Shown: positions 44,497 to 54,156 of the stretch, piece after piece
Position numbering within the stretch: the first letter of the stretch is position 1
How the letters are laid out: the number at the start of each line of letters is the position of its first letter
Source: JAHJCW01 sp965369995
GTDB taxonomy: Bacteria > Fidelibacterota > Marinisomatia > Marinisomatales > JAHJCW01
Reading direction: 5' to 3'
NCBI GenBank assembly: GCA_965369995.1
Contig: CBDURO010000001.1
Span: 72,896-136,895, forward strand
DNA: 64,000 nucleotides
Notes under the pieces: generated by a model
Database searches by the model: none
The model's input: only the letters and a program-made list of their open reading frames with translations
What the model was told of the DNA's origin: nothing
Program-made: the position numbers and the translations under genes

Positions 44497-45839
44497 CAGT
44501 ACTTAAATACCTTCTGAATTATTTTTTCCATTTCCATACTGCGTGATCCTTTAAATAAAATAATATCATCGTCTTGTATAAAATTTGTTAATTCTTTCGA
44601 TAATTGCTCTTTGCTGTTATAATGTTTATGATATTTCAAAGGATTTAAAACGTTATCCGTTATTACAGTTTGCGTACCAACTGTAAAAACAGCATCTAAA
44701 TTATTTTCCAGGCATTTTTCGCCGATTTTTTCATGAAACTTTTTCGAAGAACTGCCTAGCTCTGCCATATCACCAAAAACAAATATTCGTCGTCCTTTAG
44801 TAGGATATAGGGACAAATGTTCTATTGCAGCTATCGTGGAAATGTAATTTGCGTTATAAGTATCGTCGATTACAGTTATTTTATCATACTTTGCAATAAC
44901 ACTTCTGCCGTATGTTGGCGTAAATGATAAAACTCTCTCCTGTATAGTATTCCAATCAATTTTAAATGAATTTGCTACCGCAGATGCAGCTAAAATATTT
45001 TTTGCGAAGACAATGTTTTGTGAATTTGTATTTATTTTATTAGCATTTATGATTAGAATGATATTACCATCGGATTCCCGGTAGTAATCTGCACTAAAAT
45101 CGCATCCAGTGGTACAACCGTAGGTTATTGATTTTGTGTTCGTAGTAAAAGTACTGATCCATTCATCGGATATATTTATAAAAGCGGTACCATTAGTTAA
45201 ATGGGTGAATAATTCAGCTTTTTCCTCAGCTATTTTATCAATTGACCCAAAACCCTCTAAGTGCGCAGGTGCGATGTTTGTTATTAAACCATCGGTTGGT
45301 TCGACAATTTGGCAAAGTGTTTTAATATCTCCGGGTTGATTCGCACCCATTTCAATGATACTAAAGTTATGGTTTCCCTGCATTTGCAGTAGAGTTAACG
45401 GAACACCAATAGAAGTATTAAAATTGCCTTTTGTAGCATGAACATCATAATTTGAATTAAGGATATGTTTTATTAGATCTTTGGTTGTGGTTTTACCATT
45501 TGATCCGGTTATTCCGATAATAGGTACATCAAATCGCTTTCGCCACGCATTAGCGATTTTACCTATGGTTTTTACGGGATTTTCTACTTCAATATGTTGC
45601 ATATCGTTAATTGCTTCAGTGGATTTCGCAATTAATGCTGCAACTGTACCAGCACTTTGCGCATCTTTGATAAATTGATGTCCATCTACATTCTCACCTT
45701 TAATCGCGATATATAAATCACCTTCAATACATTGTCTGCTGTCTGTGCTGATACCCGTGACAGTTTTTACGAATGATGTGTTTGTTACAGTTTTAAACAC
45801 TTTAGAGAATTGTTTTGGTTCCGGTAGAGTGATTCTCAT
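44496..45839 (-). CDS. murF: UDP-MurNAc-tripeptide--D-Ala-D-Ala ligase
   Basis: Adds the D-Ala-D-Ala dipeptide to finish the pentapeptide precursor. 447 residues with GITGSNGKTTTKDLI near 110, ATP-binding MGANQPGDI near 167 and DDTYNAN near 310, all MurF motifs. Four-base overlap with murE. Confidence 0.96.
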   Translation of the reverse strand: MRITLPEPKQFSKVFKTVTNTSFVKTVTGISTDSRQCIEGDLYIAIKGENVDGHQFIKDAQSAGTVAALIAKSTEAINDMQHIEVENPVKTIGKIANAWRKRFDVPIIGITGSNGKTTTKDLIKHILNSNYDVHATKGNFNTSIGVPLTLLQMQGNHNFSIIEMGANQPGDIKTLCQIVEPTDGLITNIAPAHLEGFGSIDKIAEEKAELFTHLTNGTAFINISDEWISTFTTNTKSITYGCTTGCDFSADYYRESDGNIILIINANKINTNSQNIVFAKNILAASAVANSFKIDWNTIQERVLSFTPTYGRSVIAKYDKITVIDDTYNANYISTIAAIEHLSLYPTKGRRIFVFGDMAELGSSSKKFHEKIGEKCLENNLDAVFTVGTQTVITDNVLNPLKYHKHYNSKEQLSKELTNFIQDDDIILFKGSRSMEMEKIIQKVFKY

Positions 45840-47281
45840 TTTGTGAATTCCTCAATGATTTTTACATCGGAGTAAAATAGTTTTTCGCCATTTACATCCT
45901 GATATTCTTCACGACCTTTGCCCAATATCACCAACACATCATTATTTTGTAATTCTACTAAGCCTTTTCGGATTGCATAACCGCGTTCAGTAAAAACTTC
46001 ATAATCATTATTTTTAAAACCGCTAATAATTTGTTTATTAATATCGTCTACAGATTCAAATCTTGGATTATCCGGTGTGATAAAGCATCTATCAACATAT
46101 TTTTCAGCAATGGAAGCCATAACCGGTCGTTTAGTTTTATCGCGGTTACCACCGGCACCGAAAACTAATGTGATTTTTGAGTTCTCTGTAGTGAGTTCAC
46201 GAATCGTACTTAATACTTTGTCGTAAGCATCGGGAGTATGAGCATAATCGACTATCACCAATCCACCATTCTGCATACTAAATGTTTCCATCCTTCCTGG
46301 AACATTTTTACAAGCTGTAATACCCTTAACAATATGATTCTTTTTGATATTTGCGGAATGAGCGACCGCTACAGCTGCTAATATATTATCTAAATTAAAC
46401 TTTCCTATTAATGATGTTTTGATATTATAAGTCTGATCAGCAGCTTGAATAATACCTTCAATACCATTCAGATAAATATTATGTGATTTAAAATAAACGT
46501 CTCTTTGTTGTTCTTGTGAAGTTGCTAAAACTGGGACGTTGCACTCATTTTCTAATATTTTACCATAGTTGTCATCAATGTTTAAGATTGCCGTACTCGT
46601 AATAGGTAACATCTTGAATAATTTTGATTTAGCGTGATAATAATTCTCCATGGTTTTATGATAATCTAAATGTTCCGGCGTAAGATTTGTAAAAACTACG
46701 TAATCAAAATCAATATCAGCCACGCGGTATTGATCTAACGCGTGCGATGATACTTCCATGACAACATGGGTAAATCCATTTTCGAACAATTCGGAGAATT
46801 GTCTTTGTAAAGTTATAGGATCTGCGGTTGTTAAATCTCTTTTAGTAATAAATCCTTCTGCAATTAAACCAAATGTGCCCATTTGGGCAATTTTGATTCC
46901 GGCGGTTGAAAAAATTGAACGAATTAGCGACGCAGTAGTTGTTTTTCCATTTGTACCGGTTATTCCAATAACAGTTAAATCGCGAGTAGGATGATTATTA
47001 AAATCAGCCGCTATGATTGAAGCAGCCCGGCGTGGATTAGCAACTTTAATTTGTGGAACTGAAAGAGTACCGACATCCCTACCATTTGTAATAACAGCAA
47101 CAGCGCCTTTTTTAATTGCTTGTTGAATGTAATCGTGACCATCGAGATTGGTTCCAGCAATAGCTATAAACAGATTGCCTTTTTCAATGGTCCTTGAATC
47201 TATAGACAATCCATTGACCTGAACTTTTGGAATTTGTTCATGAGTAGAAATAACTTGTTTCACTATTTCATTAAGCAGCAT
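45836..47281 (-). CDS. murE: UDP-MurNAc-dipeptide--meso-diaminopimelate ligase
   Basis: Adds the third residue of the peptide stem. 481 residues; ATP loop GITGTNGKTTTAS near 112. The motif DNPR near residue 402 marks ligases that use meso-diaminopimelate rather than lysine, so the wall is predicted to be of the Gram-negative A1-gamma type. It lies one base from ftsI. Confidence 0.96.
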   Translation of the reverse strand: MLLNEIVKQVISTHEQIPKVQVNGLSIDSRTIEKGNLFIAIAGTNLDGHDYIQQAIKKGAVAVITNGRDVGTLSVPQIKVANPRRAASIIAADFNNHPTRDLTVIGITGTNGKTTTASLIRSIFSTAGIKIAQMGTFGLIAEGFITKRDLTTADPITLQRQFSELFENGFTHVVMEVSSHALDQYRVADIDFDYVVFTNLTPEHLDYHKTMENYYHAKSKLFKMLPITSTAILNIDDNYGKILENECNVPVLATSQEQQRDVYFKSHNIYLNGIEGIIQAADQTYNIKTSLIGKFNLDNILAAVAVAHSANIKKNHIVKGITACKNVPGRMETFSMQNGGLVIVDYAHTPDAYDKVLSTIRELTTENSKITLVFGAGGNRDKTKRPVMASIAEKYVDRCFITPDNPRFESVDDINKQIISGFKNNDYEVFTERGYAIRKGLVELQNNDVLVILGKGREEYQDVNGEKLFYSDVKIIEEFTK

Positions 47282-47282
47282 T

Positions 47283-49292
47283 TTACTCTAGTCCAATTGA
47301 ACAAATTGTTCCTATAGTCGAAACAGTTCCAGGCTTTGGTGATTGCCATACAACAGTACCTGACCCGGCAAATTTTGATTCCAACCCATAGATGTGAAGA
47401 GTATTGATAGCTTTTTTCAAACTCATACCTCTCACGTTAGGAACTACTATTCCCGTTTTATTTTCTTGCTGTTTTATAGATGTTGCAATTGATTTTAGTT
47501 CATTTGCGAATGATGAAAGCAGAATTGGTTCATTTTTAAATGTTTTATTCGATTTCTTATCTACTAAAATCGGCATATGCATAGTAGAACCATTAATAAT
47601 ATTCTTAGGTATTTTAATGGAATCATCAAGATTTATAATACGTTCCATAACCCGTTTAAATACAGGGGCCGCTCCGGTTCCACCCCAATGATAGCCCAAT
47701 TTTGGTTCATCAAGTGTAATAACACACAATAATTGTGGATTGCTTGCAGGTAAGTATCCAACAAAATTCGAAACAAATTTGGTATGAGAATAAACTCCAT
47801 CAATAAATTTTTGTGCAGTACCGGTTTTACCGGCTACTTGCCAGCCCGGTATGTTGGCTTCAATTCCAGTGCCGGTTTCAACAGCTCTGATCAAGAGTTG
47901 CGATAGCTGATTCATGACATTTTCATTAGCGATTTTCCTGATGACTGTTGGTTCCTCAGAATAAATTGAAACGCCATCAATGTTTTTAATATTATTAATT
48001 ATATATGGTTTTAATAATATCCCACCGTTAGAAACAGCGCTATAAGCCATTGCTAGTTGTAGCGCTGTTATTCCAACTTCATGTCCCATTGATATTTCAG
48101 CTAAGGAAATTTTACTCCAATCCCTCAACTTACGCAGTGTCCCGCTTGTTTCGGCGCTTAAGCCGATATTTGTTGATGTACCAAAACCATATTCTTGGGC
48201 ATATTTATACAAGGATTTTTCACCGATATGTGATGCAACTTTGATAATACCTATATTGCTTGATTGTGCAATTATCTCTCCAAAAGTCAACACATTGTGC
48301 GGTTTGTGATCGTTAATAGTTACAGAATTGTATTGATAAGTACCATTCTCACAATCAAACTCATCTTCAATCCTTACTAGATTCTTATCAATTGCTGCTG
48401 TAGCAGCTACAATTTTAAAGGTAGATCCCGGCTCAAATTGATCTGTACAGGCTCTGATTTTTTGATTTTCGGTCGGTGATTTGTTTGGCCGATTTGGATT
48501 AAAATCCGGTACCGAAGCCATCGCTAAGATAGCGCCAGTTTGAGGATTAATTATGATACCAGTCGTACTTACTGCAGCGGTTTTATTAAGTTGCTTTAAC
48601 AATTCTTCTTGCAAGACTGATTGATATTCAATATTTATTGTAAGTTGAATATCAGCTCCGTCGATAGGTTCTTGTATTGGAAAATTATTTTTTACATTTA
48701 TATTTCCCGAACCGCTACGCTGCTTAATGGTCCAACCATTCTTACCGGAAAGCTGGTTATTGTAAATTTGTTCTATTCCTGCTAGTCCTTCATCATCAAC
48801 ATTTGTAAAACCGACTAATTGTCCGACAATGTTATCTTGAGGGTAGGAACGGCGTGCATGTCGTTGGATAATAATTCCGTCGAACTGTTTATCAACTATA
48901 GGTTGGGCATATTTTTTCTGCAAATTCCGCTCGAGATAAGCGAAATTATTCTTATTATTAAGTTTTTTAACATAATAATTAACCGGTTTACCTGTTAATT
49001 TTGATAATTCTTTTGCAATATTTTCTTTATTTTGAACTTTCGAAGGATCAGCGGCAATTGTATAATGTATAATATTTCGCGTAAGTGGAATACCCTTTTT
49101 ATCAAATATAGTACCTCTTAAAGCGGGTAAGATTACCTTTGTTTGACTTTGTTTCTGACCCTGTTTGTGATATTTATCACCATTTATTACTTGAATATTG
49201 AATAATCTATAACCTAACCCCCCCCATGCAAATATCACTAATAATGATATAAACGAAATACGTCGCTGATACTGTTGGTAAATTCTAGTCAT
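47283..49292 (-). CDS. ftsI: Septal transpeptidase FtsI (PBP3) with C-terminal PASTA domain
   Basis: Cross-links peptidoglycan at the septum. 669 residues: a membrane segment at ~13-31, dimerisation region, then a transpeptidase domain with Ser290-x-x-Lys293 (EPGSTFK), Ser344-Ser-Asn346 and Lys489-Thr-Gly491. The last ~60 residues (IVVPNVRGMSLKKAINTL...WQSPKPGT) are one PASTA domain, common outside Proteobacteria. The code for the membrane segment includes eight G in a row (C8 at 49218-49225 on the + strand), an odd slippage risk in an essential gene. Confidence 0.95.
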   Translation of the reverse strand: MTRIYQQYQRRISFISLLVIFAWGGLGYRLFNIQVINGDKYHKQGQKQSQTKVILPALRGTIFDKKGIPLTRNIIHYTIAADPSKVQNKENIAKELSKLTGKPVNYYVKKLNNKNNFAYLERNLQKKYAQPIVDKQFDGIIIQRHARRSYPQDNIVGQLVGFTNVDDEGLAGIEQIYNNQLSGKNGWTIKQRSGSGNINVKNNFPIQEPIDGADIQLTINIEYQSVLQEELLKQLNKTAAVSTTGIIINPQTGAILAMASVPDFNPNRPNKSPTENQKIRACTDQFEPGSTFKIVAATAAIDKNLVRIEDEFDCENGTYQYNSVTINDHKPHNVLTFGEIIAQSSNIGIIKVASHIGEKSLYKYAQEYGFGTSTNIGLSAETSGTLRKLRDWSKISLAEISMGHEVGITALQLAMAYSAVSNGGILLKPYIINNIKNIDGVSIYSEEPTVIRKIANENVMNQLSQLLIRAVETGTGIEANIPGWQVAGKTGTAQKFIDGVYSHTKFVSNFVGYLPASNPQLLCVITLDEPKLGYHWGGTGAAPVFKRVMERIINLDDSIKIPKNIINGSTMHMPILVDKKSNKTFKNEPILLSSFANELKSIATSIKQQENKTGIVVPNVRGMSLKKAINTLHIYGLESKFAGSGTVVWQSPKPGTVSTIGTICSIGLE

Positions 49293-49620
49293 TTGGTTTC
49301 AATATTGATTTATCTACATATATTGCTATTGTTTCGGGCGTGGTAAAGACCATCCCCAAGTCATTCTTGGCGCGGGAAGTGAGGACATCAACGCGTAACA
49401 AATGTTCGATATTATCTTTTAGGTTACTAATTTCATCATTTAATTCAACAACAGCCGATTGCTGAATCTCAAGTTCCTTTAAAGTTTCATCTACTTCTGA
49501 ATAAATCCATAAGTAAGCAATTAAGCACGAAATCGTAACAACAACTAAAGTAAAAGGAATTATTGAACGCAGAAGTTGTCTTTGTTTGCGCGGATTAAAT
49601 CTAGATTTTTGTTTTGCCAT
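49285..49620 (-). CDS. ftsL: Cell division protein FtsL-like
   Basis: A 111-residue small bitopic protein: basic N-terminus (KSRFNPRKQRQLLR), a membrane segment at ~16-35, then a coiled coil (SEVDETLKELEIQQSAVVELNDEISNL, positions ~40-70). This plan and its place between rsmH and ftsI define FtsL, which activates FtsWI with FtsQ and FtsB. ATG 49620 overlaps the rsmH stop (TAATG). An earlier ATG at 49632 is just one base from AGGAG and less likely. Confidence 0.85.
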   Translation of the reverse strand: MAKQKSRFNPRKQRQLLRSIIPFTLVVVTISCLIAYLWIYSEVDETLKELEIQQSAVVELNDEISNLKDNIEHLLRVDVLTSRAKNDLGMVFTTPETIAIYVDKSILKPND

Positions 49621-50516
49621 TAGTTTGTGCATTCTCCTGCACGTAGCTTCGCGCTTTTGGATCGACTATTAATGGCAATTTCATCGCTTGTAGCGACGAG
49701 AGGTTTTTTTGTTAATATTGAAAAATGTTCTTCAGCTTTTAACTTTTTAAATGCTAGTTTTACTAAACGGTCTTCTAGAGAATGATAGCTAATAATTACA
49801 ATCCTTCCGCCAACGCTTAACAAATTGATAAAATTATCTAAAAATATTCTTAATTGATCAAGTTCATCATTGACCATAATTCTGATTGCTTGAAATACAC
49901 GCGCAAATGTGCGGTTTCGTTTATTAGGTGGTGTAGACCTTCTAATAGCTTCTCTAAGGTTGTCTACTGTTACCATTTTCTCAGCTCGCTTAATATTGTA
50001 CGCGATTTTTTTTGCATATCGTTCTTCGCTATATAGAAAGATAAACTCAGCAATTTCCGCTTCAGTTTTAGATGATAAAATTTGTTCAGCGGTTATGCCA
50101 AATTGTTGATTAAATCGCATATCCAATGCACCAACACCGTTATAAGTAAATCCACGGTTTTGATCATTTAATTGGGCAGACGATAATCCCAAGTCCAGTA
50201 AAATGCCGTTTACGGTTTGCACACCAAATTCTTTAATAATTACATCAGTATCGATATAAGAACGATTATATAACGAAAAGTTTGCACCAACATGAGCAAG
50301 ATTTTCCTCCGCAACGGATAATGCATTATTATCGCGGTCAATCCCGATAAGGTGACCATTTTGATTTAGTGAAGATAGAATTATTTTGGAATGTCCGCCC
50401 AAGCCGACTGTTCCATCAACGTATACTCCGCTTGGGTCAGTTATTAGATATGACATCACTTCCGAAACCATTACAGGTTGATGTTCTGAAATGGTTTTTA
50501 CGACGCCATAGGTCAT
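49620..50516 (-). CDS. rsmH: 16S rRNA (cytosine-1402-N4)-methyltransferase
   Basis: SAM-dependent enzyme that methylates C1402 in the ribosomal P site. 298 residues: HQPVMVSEVMSYL (12-24), SAM loop DGTVGLGGHSK near 34, and RIVIISYHSLEDR near 240 are standard. Four-base overlap with mraZ; the second gene of the dcw operon, as usual. Confidence 0.96.
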   Translation of the reverse strand: MTYGVVKTISEHQPVMVSEVMSYLITDPSGVYVDGTVGLGGHSKIILSSLNQNGHLIGIDRDNNALSVAEENLAHVGANFSLYNRSYIDTDVIIKEFGVQTVNGILLDLGLSSAQLNDQNRGFTYNGVGALDMRFNQQFGITAEQILSSKTEAEIAEFIFLYSEERYAKKIAYNIKRAEKMVTVDNLREAIRRSTPPNKRNRTFARVFQAIRIMVNDELDQLRIFLDNFINLLSVGGRIVIISYHSLEDRLVKLAFKKLKAEEHFSILTKKPLVATSDEIAINSRSKSAKLRAGECTN

Positions 50517-50983
50517 AATATTATTTCTTTTGCCAACTCATGGAGGGTAAGCGCATCAATATTGGTATCATCGGAATCTACTTTATCAAGAGTTTCAGGA
50601 TTCCATATCTCCAGCTTATTTAATGTACCAATTATATATACTTCCTTATCAAGACCTGCATATTCAATAAGAGGTTTTGTGAGCATGATACGTCCCTGTT
50701 TATCATACTCTACAAGTGATGCATAACGTGTCGTTTTACGTATGAAGTGGCGATTATTTGGAGAGACCGCTGATAATTTACTTAATCCTTCTACAATTAC
50801 TTGCCACACAATTAATGGATAAACCCAAATGCAGCGTTCTTCTCCGCGTGTTATGATAAATGTTTTATCATTATCATTAGATAAAACTTGTCGAAATTTT
50901 GCAGGAATATTCACTCGACCTTTCGTATCAATCGAATAGGAATATTGACCAAAAAATGAGTTTTGCGTTATTTTTTTCACCAT
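50513..50983 (-). CDS. mraZ: Transcriptional regulator MraZ
   Basis: AbrB-like regulator of the dcw operon, 156 residues with the two repeated domains: FGQYSYSIDTKGRVNIPAKFR and YASLVEYDKQGRIMLTKPL. In E. coli it represses its own promoter by binding TGGG repeats. Two TGGGT boxes five bases apart are present over the predicted start site here, so self-repression is likely. It is the first gene of the 15-gene run. Confidence 0.96.
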   Translation of the reverse strand: MVKKITQNSFFGQYSYSIDTKGRVNIPAKFRQVLSNDNDKTFIITRGEERCIWVYPLIVWQVIVEGLSKLSAVSPNNRHFIRKTTRYASLVEYDKQGRIMLTKPLIEYAGLDKEVYIIGTLNKLEIWNPETLDKVDSDDTNIDALTLHELAKEIIL

Positions 50984-51008
50984 TTCACCAGTAATGATAG
51001 GGAATATT

Positions 51009-51054
51009 ACCCACTATTACCCACAATATTAGTCAGATAAACCACTTTAGTCAA
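51009..51054 (-). promoter_or_regulatory. dcw operon promoter with MraZ boxes
   Basis: On the - strand: -35 TTGACT (51054-51049), a 17-base spacer, -10 TAATAT (51031-51026), then TGGGT at 51023-51019 and 51013-51009, five bases apart. The boxes cover the expected start site near 51019, a repressor position. Box sequence and ten-base period match known MraZ sites. Confidence 0.85.
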
Positions 51055-51126
51055 TAAATATTTCAAAAATATTTATTATCTCTAATTGATTAGAGAATCG
51101 TGGTATAGATTATTATGTGGGTAGAT

Positions 51127-52011
51127 TTAGTCCGTTTTAGAGTAGTGCTTTATTGTAACGGATTTTGGTTCAACTGAAAATATTAATCGAACAGGTGTTT
51201 GTTGTAGTTTAATATCTCGAATCGTGTCTCCGTTAATAAATACGGCAACACCTTCGGTGTGATGTAGTAAAATATCTAGTTTTGTATCAAATGAAAATGT
51301 TTTTTGATCTCCGGCGGCAATGAGATTTGATTTTACTTCTAGTAAATCTTGTATAGAAACAATTCCAAGAGCTTTTTTGGACACAATTTTAACTATTAAC
51401 GGAAGTGATTGTTCAATAGCAGTTTGTTGAGAGCTTATCTCAAGAAAATCTGTTTGCAATTGTTCAAAATTTGTTATACTTGCTACATTTTGAATTATTT
51501 GATTGGTTTGTACATTTGTATCATCATTTTTGTTTCCGATAGTAATATTCCGGATAATAATTATTATTACAACCCAAGCTACAATAAAAAGTATTCCTTT
51601 AATTAAATTTGGTGAAATACTTGTTCGTGAACTCCCCTTTATTTTCTCTAATCCAAAAGGAATATCTTGAAATTTGTTATTTTTATTATCGGATGGAATG
51701 GAAAGGTCTTTCTTTTTCTCATCAGAGATATTTTTTTCCTGTTCCGTTTTTTCAGTTTCTTTAGATTCAGAACTGTCTTTTTTTAATAAATATTCAGCTA
51801 GTTCACTTATTGCTTTATCGGGATCAGCGCCAATTTCATTAATGTAAGCACGTAAAAATAACCTTGTGTAGGGTTCCTGTATTAAATCAAAATTGCCAAC
51901 TTCTAAAGCAGCTAAATATTTGATATTTATCTTAGTCCGATTCTCAATATCAGAAAGATCAATTTTTTGATCTTCTCGAAGTTTCTTATATTTTTCGAAA
52001 AAGTTATCCAT
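51127..52011 (-). CDS. rodZ: RodZ-like helix-turn-helix membrane protein
   Basis: 294 residues with the RodZ plan: N-terminal helix-turn-helix (~res 8-75, LREDQKIDLSDIENRTKI), a Lys/Glu/Ser-rich linker, one membrane helix at ~138-158 and a C-terminal extracytoplasmic beta domain of the DUF4115 type (~200-290). RodZ binds MreB and shapes the cell. It lies upstream of mraZ on the same strand; the promoter for the dcw genes is in the 143-base gap between. No MreB gene is in the window. Confidence 0.82.
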   Translation of the reverse strand: MDNFFEKYKKLREDQKIDLSDIENRTKINIKYLAALEVGNFDLIQEPYTRLFLRAYINEIGADPDKAISELAEYLLKKDSSESKETEKTEQEKNISDEKKKDLSIPSDNKNNKFQDIPFGLEKIKGSSRTSISPNLIKGILFIVAWVVIIIIIRNITIGNKNDDTNVQTNQIIQNVASITNFEQLQTDFLEISSQQTAIEQSLPLIVKIVSKKALGIVSIQDLLEVKSNLIAAGDQKTFSFDTKLDILLHHTEGVAVFINGDTIRDIKLQQTPVRLIFSVEPKSVTIKHYSKTD

Positions 52012-52079
52012 TTAGATTATATTAAGTTCAAATTACTTTACTGAATTTATTATGAACTGACGAAACTATAACAAGTATT

Positions 52080-53960
52080 TTAAAATATTAGCAATATTTG
52101 TTGGATTTGAATGAACATATCGGTTTGCATGACGCATAAATATTCTCCTCCCTCAACAGAGTTTCCTGAATAATCTGAACTATCCCAAATATAAGTATGA
52201 AATCCTACATCGGCGATACCGTCAATAATTGTTTTAATCGGTCGTCCTCCTAAATTGAAAATTGTAATGTTTATATTTCTTTCTTCAGGTACATCGTATT
52301 GAATATTGATTGTATCTGATTCTGCTTCAATTGATATGGGATGAAGTCTAAATTTCCATGGAATTGAAGTATCTCTTTTGGCGATTAACGATTCTACACC
52401 TTCTCCAACTACGGAAATAAATTGGCTTTTATTATTAATAATATCATCTATGATTAATACATCATAATGATTATCAACTTCAATCGGAGAGTATGACAAT
52501 GAAACAAACACCGTATCATCTTGATTTATTTTTACTAAAGAATCCGAAAGATAAAAGTTATTATCAAAATGATGCAGAAGTAAAATACTAGTTCTCGAAT
52601 TATTACTAGTGATCCAGAATTGTCGTTCTGCGGTGGAATCTGTCTTTACATATTCGAAATCAATATTATTTGTTCCAATTGAAAAAGAAGACCATAAATT
52701 ATCATTGCAATTTTGTTGCTCAAATCCGATTATTTTACCTTTTGAATAATCTTGAAAAGCGAATAAAAGGCTATCAGTTTTTAAAGACTTCTCCTTACAA
52801 AATAATTGATTATTGGATATATTAAATGATAGTAATGAAGTCGGCAATGCTATTAAATCGGATATAGATTCAAATCGATTATTACTTAAGTTTATTGATT
52901 GAATGGATTTCAATATTCTTAAGTCACCAGGAATTGTTCCGGATAACTGATTATTTTCTAATCTTAACATTTTCAATTTAGGTAAAAACCATAATTCTTG
53001 AGGAACTTTGCCACCAAACGAATTGTTTTGACAGTAAAATATTTCTAATTCGCGCAGATTCCCAACGGTTAAAGGAATAGGCCCAACAAAATTATTGTGA
53101 TAAATAAACAGTGATCTCAAACTTTTCATTTTACCGATTTCGAAAGGTAGAATTCCTGAAAATTGATTATTATTCAACCAAATATGTTGAAGATTGGAAA
53201 GTAAACTAATTTTCTTAGGAATCAGTCCACTTAGGTTGTTATGATTGAGTGCTAATCGTTGTGTCAGCTTTTTGAGTTTGCCAATTTCTTTAGGTATGTT
53301 TCCGGTTAGTTTATTACGTGACAAATCCAAAATCTGCAGATTTTTACAATTTCCAATTTGACGTGGAATTGAACCTGTTAACGAATTCTTCTGTAGATTT
53401 AATTCGATTAAATTTTGTAATCGAAATATTTCAATTGGAATATTATTTTGAAAATTGTTATTAGATAAATTGAGTACTTCTAATTGTGTCAATTTACCCA
53501 AGTCTTTTGGGACACTACCGTTAAAATTATTATAGGATAAATCCAGTGATATTAAATCGTTCATACTGTATAAAATATTTACCGGATTGCCACTTAGTTG
53601 ATTGTGAGATAAATCTAATGATTTTAACTTTACTGAGTTTTTCAGAGAAACAGGCAACTTGCCGGATATATTATTATCCGATAAATTCAATGTTTCTAAA
53701 CCCGTCATTAGTCCGATTTCATCCGGAAGTTGTCCTGATAGATGATTGCGTGATAGCTCAATGGAAATAACGGAACTGTCTTGCACAGTAATCCCATGCC
53801 ACTCTGAAACGGGGAGGTTGCTTAACCAATTGGTGCTATTTATCCAGTTTGGACCGTCCGTAGACTTGTAAACACTAACTAATCGCAGGGAATCCTGGCT
53901 TAATCCATAGGATATAAATAACATGAATACTAAAATAATTTTTATTCGTGTTTTATGCAT
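52080..53960 (-). CDS. Secreted leucine-rich-repeat protein with FlgD/T9SS-like C-terminal tail
   Basis: A 626-residue protein. A signal peptide (HKTRIKIILVFMLFISYGLS) is followed by a cap (LVSVYKSTDGPNWINSTNW...SEWHGITV) and about 12 plant-type leucine-rich repeats of form L-x-x-L-x-L-S-x-N-x-L-x-G-x-I-P, to residue ~400. A beta-rich region and a C-terminal domain (IQYDVPEERNINITIFNLGG...YIWDSSDYSGNSVEGGEYL) resemble FlgD Ig-like/type IX sorting tails of the FCB group. ATG 53960 is preferred over TTG 53969; the ribosome site is weak. Likely on or outside the cell surface, for binding proteins or polymers; the target is unknown. Confidence 0.82.
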   Translation of the reverse strand: MHKTRIKIILVFMLFISYGLSQDSLRLVSVYKSTDGPNWINSTNWLSNLPVSEWHGITVQDSSVISIELSRNHLSGQLPDEIGLMTGLETLNLSDNNISGKLPVSLKNSVKLKSLDLSHNQLSGNPVNILYSMNDLISLDLSYNNFNGSVPKDLGKLTQLEVLNLSNNNFQNNIPIEIFRLQNLIELNLQKNSLTGSIPRQIGNCKNLQILDLSRNKLTGNIPKEIGKLKKLTQRLALNHNNLSGLIPKKISLLSNLQHIWLNNNQFSGILPFEIGKMKSLRSLFIYHNNFVGPIPLTVGNLRELEIFYCQNNSFGGKVPQELWFLPKLKMLRLENNQLSGTIPGDLRILKSIQSINLSNNRFESISDLIALPTSLLSFNISNNQLFCKEKSLKTDSLLFAFQDYSKGKIIGFEQQNCNDNLWSSFSIGTNNIDFEYVKTDSTAERQFWITSNNSRTSILLLHHFDNNFYLSDSLVKINQDDTVFVSLSYSPIEVDNHYDVLIIDDIINNKSQFISVVGEGVESLIAKRDTSIPWKFRLHPISIEAESDTINIQYDVPEERNINITIFNLGGRPIKTIIDGIADVGFHTYIWDSSDYSGNSVEGGEYLCVMQTDMFIQIQQILLIF

Positions 53961-54156
53961 TAAGAGCAATTATTATAAGAATTAAAAACATATATTTGTA
54001 AAAACTTAATAATTATATCTGATTGATAAATTTAAAGCTAATTAATTTACACTTATATTTTATCGATAATGTTATTGATATTGCGTTTCTTAAAAATAAT
54101 TGAATATAGTGCATATTTCCAATTAAATTTATAGGCTTAAGATTACTTGAAATAAT

